In this document: in pieces, positions 47,484 through 59,383 of the stretch | Position numbering within the stretch: the stretch's first letter is position 1 | How the letters are laid out: the number at the start of each line of letters is the position of its first letter | NCBI GenBank assembly: GCA_013399115.1 | Contig: VXAA01005282.1 | Location: forward strand, 71,223 to 135,222 | DNA: 64,000 bases | DNA from: Anseranas semipalmata | Lineage: Eukaryota; Chordata; Aves; Anseriformes; Anseranatidae | Direction: 5' to 3' | Made by a program: the position numbers and the translations under genes | Notes under the pieces: generated by a model | Seen by the model: the letters and a program-made list of their open reading frames with translations, nothing else | Told to the model about the DNA's origin: nothing | Databases searched by the model: none

Positions 47484-50049
47484 CCTAGGCAAATCTTCCA
47501 TGCACACCTTTTTCCCCTGTGTTGGAATGATGTTGGATGCTGCAGCTCTGAGGGAAGCTTTGCAATCTCAGCAGTTTCCATGATGAACTTTAAGATCTTA
47601 ACTAAATATCTCTGTTACTGTGCTACTTCTTGAACAACTGACACCATTTATCAGACATTCCTAGGTTACTTGCTGCCTTTTCATTTTTAATCCAGTGTTA
47701 ATAATACCTCACTCTGTGAATAAAAAGAATAAATCAAAACTATAGACATATACCCTTTAATAACAAGACAGCACGGAAACAACAAACTATGCCACTGCTG
47801 ATTCCCACTGTGCCCTGAACTTACTTAAGAAGAGGTCAGTTCCTGACTGAAGAAGTCATCCTAGCCATGGAAAGCAGAGGACTGGATAATTATAGTCAAG
47901 TGTTTTGTCTGGCTGTGATACTGGTCAAACAAACTGGCCTATACACAGGGTTTCAGGAGGTTTCGCACAACTGGTATTATGAATTGTATTTTGAAGAGAG
48001 AGGGCATTGAGCTAGCCAGAACCTCAGTCTGGATATCCCTATAATTCCAAGGCATCTACTGTTCCCTTCAATGTGAGATGGAGTCTAAGGAGAGCCCATC
48101 CTCAGGCAATCACATGCTGAATATAGAAATGACAAAGAAATGTCCATTTTATGTAAAGTAGGCAGACAGGCAAAAACTTCAGCAGACAATTAGGCTCAAT
48201 AGTTTCTGTCAGATGATACAAAGCCTGAGTTTATATATTTCTTTGTGGTGCTGTTTGTTTTCGTTAGGTAGGCATCCTAGCAGATTTAAACAAACAAATG
48301 AAAAAAAACACCAAAACCACAACAACTCCAGTGCAAGCCAGTGATCTCTGTAGCCCCAAGCACTGTGCGAAGTTTAACAACAAACTGGATTACCTGGACA
48401 TGGGTACCTTTCAGATTCCACTGTCATCAATAGCTATTCTTGGCAGGCTGGCACAGCTGAACAGTGCTATCAGTGCTACCAATAGCCAAAGTATTGAATT
48501 GCTAATTCACAGAAGAGGGAAAAAGACTAAATTTTACAATCTGGGACTTGTAGGCAGACTTGTAAGAGTGGCAAACATCCTGTAGAGACACCAGGGGATA
48601 CAGAATAGCAGTGTTTTAAATCTCCAGTTAACACTCTGAACATCCGCTACCTCTAGCACAAAAATGAAGTTGTTCAGTGACTTCAATAATTTTGTTTCCA
48701 CTCCCCAACATGCTTCTGTTTGAGAGAGACCACGTTTATGATGAAGACAATTTAATGCTGGCCTAGTGAATAGTTCAACTTGCTTTGGGAACATTTACCT
48801 TACAAACTGGGATCTGACTACATACTCCAGCTGCCTACACAGTCATTCTGACTCTGCACATCTCCACTCTCTTTAATCAAGGTATTTCCTAGTTTAATGG
48901 CTGGGGCACTTCAGCTTTCAGTAATCAGTAACTTCAGCACAGATTGTAGGGCTAACACCCGCATTCGCAGTATTTAACCACTAAGCCAAAAATGCAGGAA
49001 GAATTTCATTCTTCACCAGAAAAGCAAAACTTTTACTTAACTAATTATCTTGCTTTCTCTCTCTTTTTTTTTTTTTTAATGTTTTTAACAAAAGATTTTA
49101 GCTACCTCTAGGGTTCTAAGGTTACAAAAGCACTAGTGGATATGCAGATTAGCACTTACATAGATTTTTTGTTTCTCTTGCTTATGACCAAACAAGTGAT
49201 AACTGTTACCAGCTTCCTCTCTGCTATTTCTTCATTGCAGTGATGATGCACTGCCCCTGATAAGTATTCAGCCACAGCATGTCTGCACTGAAAAACAAAG
49301 CTGCTCTCCCATCTCCTCTGTAAATGACTGAGGAGGTTTACACCTCAGTCTAAACATCTGTGGTTACAATTCCACCCCCACATGCACACACTCCATGTTT
49401 ACAAATGCAAGAACTTGGGTTTAAGCACAACACGGCCCTGCAGTGTATCCAAGTCTCTAGACTTTTATGCCCTACATACACTGTGGAATTTCCACCCTGC
49501 ATACAAAATTATTCATGACAGAAACATTGAAGGACCACTCTCCCCCTCCCTCCGTGCGAATACCAATGAGAAAAATAGCGAGAGGTTTTCTTTTCCTTCC
49601 TGATCACGGGGAGGAAAGGAAATTTAAAAACAACATGTATGGGGGAGGGGAGAGTCGCTGCAAAATGTTGAAGACCAGGGGTGTGAGTACATACTTGTAT
49701 TAACATCTTCCATCCCTGGAGCTGCAGTAATTTGCATGCCATTATCTACCTGGGATGTTGCTATGGTTATCACCATACATAAGTAATTACCAGGGCAAAT
49801 TGCACATACAGCGCACAGATTCATGCTGTCAGAAGCAAAGGATCTTTTTATACACTTGAAAATGTAAATGTTCGAAAAAACACTAATCACAAAGATTCCT
49901 GATAAGAGGAAAAATTTCAAGACTGCTCCCAAATGATCTAAAATGGTTGTTAACCATGCTTATTGGCAACAGTACCTTAAGAACCAGCTCAAACCATGCC
50001 CAAGTGAGCCAAACACTGCACAGACTCGGTAGAAAATCAATAGAACACA

Positions 50050-50200
50050 TAAAAACAGTAGAAATGGTAATCACTAGTAGTAGTAACAGTTGTAGTAACC
50101 AGAAATTAATCCCTACAAATACTAGAAAATCCCTGCCCAAAGAGTTTACAGTGCAATTAGGTGAGACAGGTACAAAATGAGAGAAGTAGGGTATCACACA
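50050..50200. repeat. Ancient amniote SINE-like fragment (second copy)
   Basis: 'actagtagtagtaacagttg', then 'aaaatccctgcccaaagagt', then 'ttacagtgcaattaggtgag', then 'acaggtacaaaatgagagaa' follows the same order as the element at 40.46 kb: attatt..., tccctgccccaaagagctta, caatctaa..., agacaagaca. Best conserved around 50,130-50,165. Confidence 0.6.
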
Positions 50201-53200
50201 GAACAAACAAGGTTGTCAACATCATGGTACTGGCATGATTATTTTGGGTAGATTATGTTAAGAAACTTGATTTTGGCAAGCTAGGCACCAAAAGATAAAA
50301 AGAAGAAAAAGAGAAGGGAGTGATGTAGATTGCACCAATGGAAAAAAGTAAAGGGATGTGGTGGTGTGATGATGAAGGTCTGAACTAACAGCTGGTCATG
50401 ACAGGCCAAAGGAAGTCTCATCAAAATGGTTCTCTGAAAGTTCCCCCAGTTAGCCTCCTGCAATGTTTCCACTGTCATTTGCAGGTTGGTATCTGATTCT
50501 TCTCTGATCTCCTAAATTCTAGCTTCCCACAGGGACTGAGACAAATCTTACAGGCCACCTACAGTTGTACATCCAAACCGAAGAGAGTTATTGGCACCTA
50601 ACAGAATTTGGCTGAAAGTCCAAATACAGGTTATCTGATTCTAGATCACCCAAAATAAATTAGACAAACTCATTCTGAAATACTGCTGCAATTACATTTC
50701 CAATAAAATATAGCACTACTGTATACAAACAGCTTGAGCTGTAGTCTGTTGGTGTCAATGGAAATTTTTCAGCAACTTCGATGAACGTGTTCCGTGCCCT
50801 AAGGAAAACACAAGGTTTTAAAAAATAGTGCTGCTGCCACGATCTGAGTTCATGCAAAGCATATTAGGCTAACTGGAATGTGAAATATGAATCTGGAAAA
50901 CACAAAATAAATTCCTATAATTTAGTCTGAGGCGGCATACATCACTGACTCATATCCATCCAAACCAATCATACGTTCTGTGTACAGAGGAATACTATAA
51001 TTTAGTTATTCTGAATTTACAGAAAGTAGTAGAGTTGAGAAGAAAAATTGTTGTATTTTCATTTTCTAGCTTCTCAGAAAAACAAGTTCTTCTTTTGCTT
51101 ACCTTAGAAAACATATTCTTCTTACAGACATTTATCTTTACCTGCTATTAACATTAGCAGAATTATCATCAAAGATCACCATTCTCCCTAACTGAGCTAC
51201 AGAATAAATTTTTTCAGTGCTGAAACAGGCTCTCCTCCTAGACCTAGCCTGTCACAGTTCTCACTGGGAAAGTGGGCAGTCTACCACACTAACCCTGACA
51301 ATAATGCTACTTCACTACACTCACCACAGTAAATTGAGCTCACTTGTGTTTCAGCTTTCAGCCCCAGCATACCATCATTGCTTAATAACAAAGTGCCACC
51401 GTGAGAGCCTGGACTGCTGAGTTAAATCCTCTCTCATTTCCTCAGGTTGCTTCAGGGGACTGTTAATCACAGCTACATGAGACACTGAGATGTACTTGAT
51501 TTGTTGATGAGAAAACCAGTAAGTGTATCAGAACTTTACCTATTTACATAGGGATCTCCATGTAAATGGAGCCAAGCTCCATAAGGTACTGCATGTGAGC
51601 AGGAAATAAACTAATTTTGCCAGGACATAAGTAGAAAAGTATCAGCTCTGGGAGACAGCCAGGATAAATGTGTCTTTGCAGGATGGTTAGCAGAGCTGCA
51701 CAGTCCATAAAAATTTAGACAAGGTAGAAGATTTCAAGCAATTTTGGAGGTTGGCTTTTTAACTGAATATATATGTGCACTCTAAAAACTTTTAGGTACT
51801 GCATCAATCTTACAGTCACCATACTTTTTCAAACCAAACTGTGACTCAGTCTTTAGCCCTGAGTCACATTCTAGTTTTGATACGGACTTTAAATGTAAGC
51901 AAGAGTATACAAAGGTCTTTTCTCTGAAAGCCACACTAGGATGCCATCAAGTATTTTGACTATTTCAGTATGTGGGACTCAAAACCCATACTAACAGAGA
52001 TGATGTTCTCTGAAAAGAGTATTGCTACTGAAAGCACAAGAACAGGTATTAGCCAGCAGGCGGTCAGAAAACATGGCATCCCTTTGGGATCATTTACATG
52101 GCCCCAGGAAAGGTACGATTAGTGATGCCCAGAAATACTGACTAAAGATGTAAGCGTACCCTTATTAGGATAAATGCAGAGTGGAGAAATAATAGGATAT
52201 GGAACAAGCCATCTTTGGCTTTATCTGGGTAACCAGGCCCATATGACAGGCATATTGTAGCTCTGAGTATACTTCATACAGAATAGTTTGTTGACTGTGA
52301 ATATATCAGTGAAAGGGAAAGCAAATATGTGAAGAGTGAAATGTAAGATGGAAACAGTGAGATAAATATTGTTAGATTCAGGGGAAAAATGTTATAAACA
52401 GTAAGCAAAGCTCTTTGATTTGTACTGTTTTCCAGTCCATAAAACCCTAATATCTGCCAGCGTTTCATTAAAAGCTTATAAACTACCCAGCATGCCTACT
52501 GCTGCATAAATGTATTGCTAAAAAACATTGTCGATGTTGCAGACCTGGTATTCTGCAATGTTTCAAAGAAACCTTATGTGTATACAACTCAGCCACATTA
52601 CCGAAAGAAGTGTGGATTATGAAAATAGCACCTTAAACTCTAAAACTAATTGATGTTGATCACTCAATAGCAGTAGGTTTCTCTCAGCAGAGATGTTCAT
52701 AGTAACATTATTAAAACAGAAACTATCAGTATCTCAGGGAAAATTATTCAGTATTTTAAGAAACAAGTGCTGTGGATAAAGAACGTAAGAGAAAACTTCT
52801 ATCATTTTGTGAATCGAATAAAATGAGTAGAAGGCATGACTTTTCAGAGAGGATTGATAGTTTAACGTGTTTGATAAGGTTACAATAGCCCAACAGCAAA
52901 ATCTGTAAGCGTTAAACTGAGTGGTACAAAAATCTAGCAACACTGAGACTGACTGGATCAACAATTGCTTTGACTGAACATAAAGTCTATTCTCAGCATT
53001 AAAATCTAAGACTAGACTTCAGCCCTCTAAGGACAAGAATTGCAATGCCTTTCCTTTTGCACAAAAAGTCATATTGGATCAATCAAGTTTTCATTGTTGT
53101 TACCAATGGTCCCAAACCAAGTCCAAGGAGGATCAGAACATTCATGATTTCCTGTCTTTCATAAGATCACGGCATTTCAGGGCCCAGACATGAATCCAAA

Positions 53201-54810
53201 CACATTAAGATGGCCCAATGGCCAGAACCCAAGTCCCCAGGGCAAACCCTCCCGATGTCTGGAGGCTTTCAAATGAATGACCACATACATACTTAGCCCA
53301 TTCTGCATTGCCACTGCTGTAGCTCTTCTCACAGAAATAGCTCCAAATTGTTCTGACAAACAGAACATACAAATGCATTTCTCTCCTCCCTCAAATAACT
53401 TCACAACCCCCTACTAAGATCATACATCAAGCTGCAATATTACATCACTGACTGATGAATGAGCAGTAAAACATACCTGTTACCCATGCAATTGACTTAC
53501 CTCTTGGCTAGCAGCACACTCTAAGCACTATGTGGATCAAGAAGGTAAAAACTAAGCACCTCATCACAGCCTCACCCCTGGAACAACATTAGAAATAACT
53601 TTATAGACATAGGAATCGGGGACAGGAATGTTAGAAGATTGAAAAGAAAAGGAGGACCATATCTGAATTATTGCACAGGTATGAAATTCCTGAAGATGTT
53701 AATGACAACTATTTGTTTTACAGGTATTTGCTTAGTGCAAGAAAAACAATGTAAGTGCTGCATCTCAGTGGCTTTGTAAATGCAAACACAGTTGGTACGA
53801 TCAGCTGAACCATTTTCAAGCTGCCACGTGCACCACAGCTGTCACCAAACCAGCACTGAAACACTTGCTCAGGCTGTGGGTGTTCAAACACATCCAGAGG
53901 ACACATCCAGGCCTCAAGCAAAGCACAACTCACATTACTGAATTGAAAGAAGTGGATTAGTGTTTTGCTCTGTCTTGACTTAAGTAACAAAGTATTTGAC
54001 TGTTTAAATCTTTGAAACCTGCTACTGTCACAAGTGGTTCTGAGGCAAACATACAACCAGCTCTGCACGGCTCTCATCCACACTCGGCAAGAGTCACAAA
54101 AAGCAGAAAACAGAAAATGTGGAAGGCTTTGTCATCAGCCATTTGCTGTCACCCCAGTCAAGCCCCTTGCCGAGCACAGCTCAGTTACACCCAACCTGTA
54201 GGTCTATAGGATGTCTGCCAGGGTAACAACAGTGGCGCGGAGGACACGGTCTGGTTCAGCATCTTGCATGTTAGTGGCGCAGCCAAAGGCCATCCAGTGG
54301 ACTGGGCTCACAAATTAGATGCTGCAATTTGAAACTCGTAGTACTCTCAGGTCCAACGTACCAATGAACAGACAAGCTCTGGTGGCAATGCTTATCTGCA
54401 AGGTTCGGTCATAGAGCTTACAAGGTCATTAACAAGCAACAGTTAATTCTCCCTAGTTGTGAATTCAGGCTATAACATAGGAAAAGGAAATATACAAGGT
54501 GAGAATTTCAATTACTTCAACCTGAAGTCTCTGCTTCTACAATCCTGAGCAAAATGGATCGTAATTTAAGGAAAAAGCAAATGCTTTTTCTATGCCGAAT
54601 GATTTAGGTTCTTTTCCTCCTACAATTTTCAGGATCCTGAGTTTGCTTCTCTTACAGTGGTGGTGACACTGTTATGATTAATACCCTCTAGGAGAACACT
54701 GGCAATCTTTTTTTTCCTACTATGCATTTTTGGGGTATTAACTTGGTGTTACAGTCATGGCATAGCCACGCTTTTTAATTGGAGCTTTACTGTTGCTTGT
54801 CTTGAAAAGC

Positions 54811-54834
54811 AAATAAATAAATAAATAAATAAAT
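54811..54834. repeat. (AAAT)n microsatellite
   Basis: Six tandem aaat units about 0.2 kb before the CpG island of RCN1. Simple repeat. Confidence 0.95.
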
Positions 54835-54989
54835 CATGTTTTTGTCTGTTCCTAACTTATTTAGGATGACAGCAGAAACCATCAGCCTGATCCACGGGAT
54901 GGCCGAACTATACAGATTAACAGAGAAACAGAAAGGAGAGGATCTATAAAATTTACATGAGCTGCTACTTTGTGCTGACTTGTGCATTT

Positions 54990-56115
54990 CAACGACGGTG
55001 TAAGCTGAGAACAGTATTGTGACGAACGAGTACAAGAGGGCTGTAAGTTCCGCGCTTTGACGTGTCTAATTTGTTTCCCCAAGTTTTCTTTGCGAACCTT
55101 TCGCCTTAAAGCAGGAAAAAGGACGCCGCTGGCTTTCAGAGGAAGCACGTACTCACTGAGTTCACTTTCGGTGGCAGCCACAGTTCGCTTTCCAAACGGA
55201 GAAGCGAGCACGAACCCCGGAGACCCCGCTGAAACTGACAAGCAGGTAAAAAGCCGCAACGCGAGGGGCTGGAGCGGGGAACCCGAGCGGAGGGGCAGGC
55301 GGCCGCCGCGGTTTGGCCGCCTCGGGTTTCGCCTGCGGGGACCCGCGCGGGGCTCTGCCCGGAGGCGGGCTCGCTGTGAGCCGGGGGGGGCGCAGGGAGG
55401 GGCCCGGCCCCTCACCCGNNNNNNNNNNNNNNNNNNNNNNNNNNNNNNNNNNNNNNNNNNNNNNNNNNNNNNNNNNNNNNNNNNNNNNNNNNNNNNNNNN
55501 NNNNNNNNNNNNNNNNNNNNNNNNNNNNNNNNNNNNNNNNNNNNNNNNNNNNNNNNNNNNNNNNNNNNNNNNNNNNNNNNNNNNNNNNNNNNNNNNNNNN
55601 NNNNNNNNNNNNNNNNNNNNNNNNNNNNNNNNNNNNNNNNNNNNNNNNNNNNNNNNNNNNNNNNNNNNNNNNNNNNNNNNNNNNNNNNNNNNNNNNNNNN
55701 NNNNNNNNNNNNNNNNNNNNNNNNNNNNNNNNNNNNNNNNNNNNNNNNNNNNNNNNNNNNNNNNNNNNNNNNNNNNNNNNNNNNNNNNNNNNNNNNNNNN
55801 NNNNNNNNNNNNNNNNNNNNNNNNNNNNNNNNNNNNNNNNNNNNNNNNNNNNNNNNNNNNNNNNNNNNNNNNNNNNNNNNNNNNNNNNNNNNNNNNNNNN
55901 NNNNNNNNNNNNNNNNNNNNNNNNNNNNNNNNNNNNNNNNNNNNTGGGCGGCTGCGGGGGGGAGGGCGCTGCCCGCCCCGCTCCGCTCCGGCCGCCCGGC
56001 CCCGACACCTCGGCGGTTTCACCTCTTCGCAAACGGGCGGCGAACCGGCCGTCACCGCGGCTGGGTTTGCCTCTCCTGCCTTCTTTGGTCCTGCAGCAGT
56101 GAGCCTCGGGGAGGG
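54990..56115 (+). promoter_or_regulatory. RCN1: RCN1 CpG-island promoter region (interrupted by an assembly gap)
   Basis: G+C and CpG content rise sharply from about 55,020. They peak at 55,250-55,418 and again at 55,945-56,060, then return to background by about 56,120. The N run lies between the two peaks. This is the usual look of a TATA-less vertebrate CpG-island promoter, and it lies about 3.2 kb upstream of the first visible RCN1 coding exon. Neither flank of the gap encodes the RCN1 N-terminus, so the start codon and probably the transcription start are within the gap or close to it. Donor-like motifs face both ways at 55,246 (plus, CAG|GTAAAA) and 55,156 (minus, CA|GTGAGT), hinting at possible divergent or alternative first exons. 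Confidence 0.75.
55419..55944. other. RCN1: Assembly gap (526 N), probably hiding RCN1 exon 1
   Basis: A run of 526 N sits at the GC-richest point of the CpG island. The first RCN1 exon of vertebrates encodes the signal peptide and the acidic N-terminal segment up to the residues just before the KIVDRID motif. None of this is found in the flanking sequence, and exon 2 begins with the third base of a split codon, so an upstream exon must exist. A coding part of roughly 240-260 bases would fit in the gap. The true gap length may differ from 526. Confidence 0.8.
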
Positions 56116-59100
56116 AGCTGCGGTGCGCGGTGCTGTGCCAGGTGTTGGACCCACTGCTGGGGGGCTTTGCTGCTACAGCTCCTTACCTCCGCGTCACTTG
56201 CCTGCACCACAGCTGCTGGAATCGAGTTGAAGCCATTTCTTCCCTTTCCTTCATCGCAGCTCTTTCTATTTACAAGTCTACTTTAAGCCGTCTTCCTACA
56301 GCTTTTCCACTTGTGACAACTTTGCCCACTGTCTTAGTGTTGCTCTTACTACCATGCTGCTCTTCGCACCAAAGAGTCAATGCAACAATTGCCTTGTGTT
56401 ACCGCTTCTCCCTCCCTCACGCCTAGAAGAAGTCAGATTGCTAATTAGAACTAAGTTTAACAGCAATTGAAAAAAGATTTTTATTAAATAAGCAGAAAAT
56501 AAACATTAAATAAACAGAAAATAGTTTAAGTCTGCACATTCTAACTAAGATTAGCTGTGCCTTTACTCCCCTTCCATAGGGGGTGGTGTTTGCTCATTGT
56601 ATGTCTATCTAGTTCCATTGTAAGCTCATGGTGTGGTATCAGTGTTGTCTCAGAGTGACCCTCTTGATCCTTCTGGAAGCTGTCACAGCTATTTACCTGT
56701 ATCTCAGTAAGTAATCAGATGAAGCAGTTATCAGAAATGACCAATTTAATCCACATTGTTTGAAGAAGGAGCAAAAGAAACCATCTCAGTACACTTGATC
56801 TATGACTTAGGTTCTGATAAAGTATTTCACTAACAAGAACATGCCTTGTTTAAATTGGGTCTACATTTATTCTTGAAACAGTACAGATTTTTTCAGTTGG
56901 GGATATGATTTAATGAAATAGCTGTATTGTTCTTCAGCAGCTTTTAGAAACACTAACTCAGCAAGGGAAGAAGCTTTTAGCAATCTCACTGAGTGCACCT
57001 CAGAGAGGTGACAGGCATGTTAAGCTACAGCCACAGACAGACACCTTTTATGTGGAGATGACTTACAGTGTCCGTCTGAGAACCAAAGCCCACATTGTGG
57101 GGTGAGCACTGTGCAGCAGAACATCAGAGATACCATTCCTGGGGAGCCTTGCAAGAAAGTTTCATAACTTTCAGTATCTCCTAACCTTGTAATTTCAGGT
57201 ACTATACTGGGAAGTAGAGGAGAGAGAGATAAGACATTTCACTTTCTTCTTTTTATCTTGGTTTAATAATCAGATATACTGAGAAGTACAGTTCTGGTAG
57301 GGGGAATCTCTGCAGTGGGGGCTTACAAATAGTGTCACTTCTGAGCAAGTGAGTGGCTTTTAGGAAGAAGACAGATGTAATAAAAACTATTTGTAAATGC
57401 TTTCTGGGAGAAAATGAGAACATATAGTCTGCTGCTCTAACCAAAGTGCATGCTGCTGCATTTGTAAGTTACTGTAACTTGCTTAAGAAGGATGGCAGCA
57501 TGTTGGTCATCCTGTGGAATCCCAGGGCTAGACAGCAGTAACGCAAAGCTACCCTCATCTTCCAGTAAACAAAAAGGAACTAGCTAGTACACAGAAAAAG
57601 TCCTGCAAACAACTGCTCACAGCCTCAGTGAAGGAGCAGCTCAGCAATATAATCTTGGTTTGAGATCATAGCACATAGCAGCCCATAATTGTATCATAAC
57701 CTGGGAGCACACCTGCCCTTAGGACAGCTTCCATGACAGGAGCATCCCTTCTCCCTTTCCTCCCATGCCAAATCACTTGATAAGGGAAGAATCACAGGCT
57801 TCCCACCTATGCGCAGTACCTCAGCTCCCCTGGCTTTGGAGAAGCACGGCATAATCCTAGTGCAGCATCCAAGGCCTGCATTAAGGGAGTGGAGACAGGC
57901 TGAGAAGAAGAGGAGTGGACTGCAGTCCTTTGAACTTTCTCCCTGCCATTTGTGTTGGGCCTGTCACTTTCAGCAAACATAGAAGATGTTTACAGATCCT
58001 AATATAAATGTTTCTGTTATCTATACCAGAGTTTATCCACATACAGTTGTGCTGAGCATCAGGTGCAGAGGGGAAGCCTTCCTCTTTCAGCCACTTTGTA
58101 GCAATGATTTCCTTACCCCAACTTTGTTTCATCACTGGATGCCTTTACAGGCTGGCAGATCAAATCTGTCTAACAGCAGGCTGTATGTACCTGTCGCACA
58201 TGCCTTCTAGCTTTATTAGTTTCCCAGCTCATAATACTGACTGTAATCCCACCTAAGTTAAAGGGAGAAAGTAAGGTTTCAGGTATTACACACTTGTACG
58301 TGCAACTTCCTGGGTATGACCTGGCACTGTATGTCTTAACACCTTCCTTGAATTTTTGATGTATTCAAGAATTAATTATTTAAAATGAAGGCACTAAGGC
58401 TTTTCAGACTATCAATATACATTAGCTGCACTACAAATGAATGATCCTGAGCCCTTTTATAGGTAATTATCAGTATAAAATGTGAGGTTTGCAGTCCATA
58501 CAATACTTTCTTGCCCACCTTTGGGAGCCTGTAGGCAAGACTATTTCTTTATCCCCATCTTAACCTGGGAAGCAGACCAAGAGTGCACATGGATGCAATG
58601 GAGCTATAAAAACAAGAATACAGATGAAAAAGATAAGGCATGGAACATTTTCTGGTAAGCAGTCTTGATTGGTGTTAAAAATACCAAAGAGCTGCTAGCA
58701 TAACCACTTATTGTAACTTACTCCAACCTAGCATCAGTCTGCTGGAAAGCCACAGAAGGAACTGCAGGTGTCTGCAAATTCCTAGCTTTTTGCCCTGGTT
58801 GCCTCTGGCAAGCATCAGAACAGGCCTTCTCCTGAGGTGAAGTTCGTTTCCTATTCTGAGTCCAGCATAGCCACTCCCTGTGGACACTGAAGGGGTGCCC
58901 CATAGTTAGTAGATACAATCTAAGAAGTTAAGATATCTTCTGAGGTAGTTTGTTCACTAACTTTGATAGTGCAAGTTCCATTTTAATTATTCATAGCACT
59001 ACTGAATAGAGAAATGTTCCTTAAGATAATCTGCAAAATGCAAGAATGCCTTAGCCAGTTAGATAGCTTTCTAAATTTTAGGCATTACATTTTTGTGGAA

Positions 59101-59189
59101 AATCAGGGCCAGATAAAGATTATTAAAATTGGACTGACATGCAGTTTGTTTTTCTTTTGACTCTTATGGATGCTGCTCTCTTTTTACAG
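56116..59189 (+). other. RCN1: RCN1 intron 1 (3' part)
   Basis: Sequence between the CpG island and exon 2. No exon-like frame or recognisable repeat stands out. A 15-bp palindrome, aagttac-t-gtaactt, lies at 57,466-57,480. The intron ends with a strong acceptor: a pyrimidine tract and ttttacag immediately before 59,190. Its 5' boundary is unknown because exon 1 is in the gap. Confidence 0.75.
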
Positions 59190-59383
59190 GAAGATTGTGG
59201 ATAGAATAGATGAAAACAAAGATGGCTATCTCACAACAGAGGAACTGAAAAACTGGATTAAACGAGTACAGAAACGCTACATCTATGAAAATGTCGCTAA
59301 AGTTTGGAAAGACTATGATCTAAACAAAGACAATAAAATTGCCTGGGAAGAATATAAACAAGCCACATATGGTTATTATCTAG
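59190..59383 (+). CDS. RCN1: RCN1 exon 2 (EF-hands 1 and 2)
   Basis: This 194-base internal exon of reticulocalbin 1 encodes [19 protein letters not shown] through QATYGYYL, very close to human RCN1. Reticulocalbin 1 is a Ca2+-binding protein of the ER lumen in the CREC family. Two EF-hand loops are visible: [12 protein letters not shown], with canonical D1, N3, D5, G6 and E12, and [12 protein letters not shown], with Asn in place of the usual Gly at loop position 6. Between them lies the family segment [20 protein letters not shown]. The acceptor AG is at 59,188-59,189 and the donor is GTAAGA at 59,384. The exon starts with the last base of a split codon (Gly in human) and ends with the first base of another. 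The ATG at 59,170 lies in the intron and is not the start. Confidence 0.97.

Larger units (their letters stand above)
35863..54989. other. Intergenic DNA, no gene recognised
   Basis: About 19 kb without a recognisable exon. It contains ancient repeat fragments at 40.46-40.61, 40.97-41.05 and 50.05-50.20 kb, poly-T runs at 36,471-36,484, 44,731-44,742 and 49,051-49,077, and several short perfect palindromes listed separately. At 43.2-44.85 kb open frames up to 189 codons occur on both strands, but none has a recognisable domain, so I treat them as effects of locally higher GC. Confidence 0.55.

Noticed and set aside
55057..56286. Very long open frames on both strands across the CpG island
   Set aside because: They run through 526 N, which carry no stop codons by definition. 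The flanks are GC-rich and open on both strands. They do not encode the RCN1 N-terminus.
59170..59189. ATG upstream of and in frame with RCN1 exon 2 as a start codon
   Set aside because: It lies within the pyrimidine-rich acceptor of intron 1. A Gly codon split at the junction and homology to human RCN1 show that the frame continues from an upstream exon.
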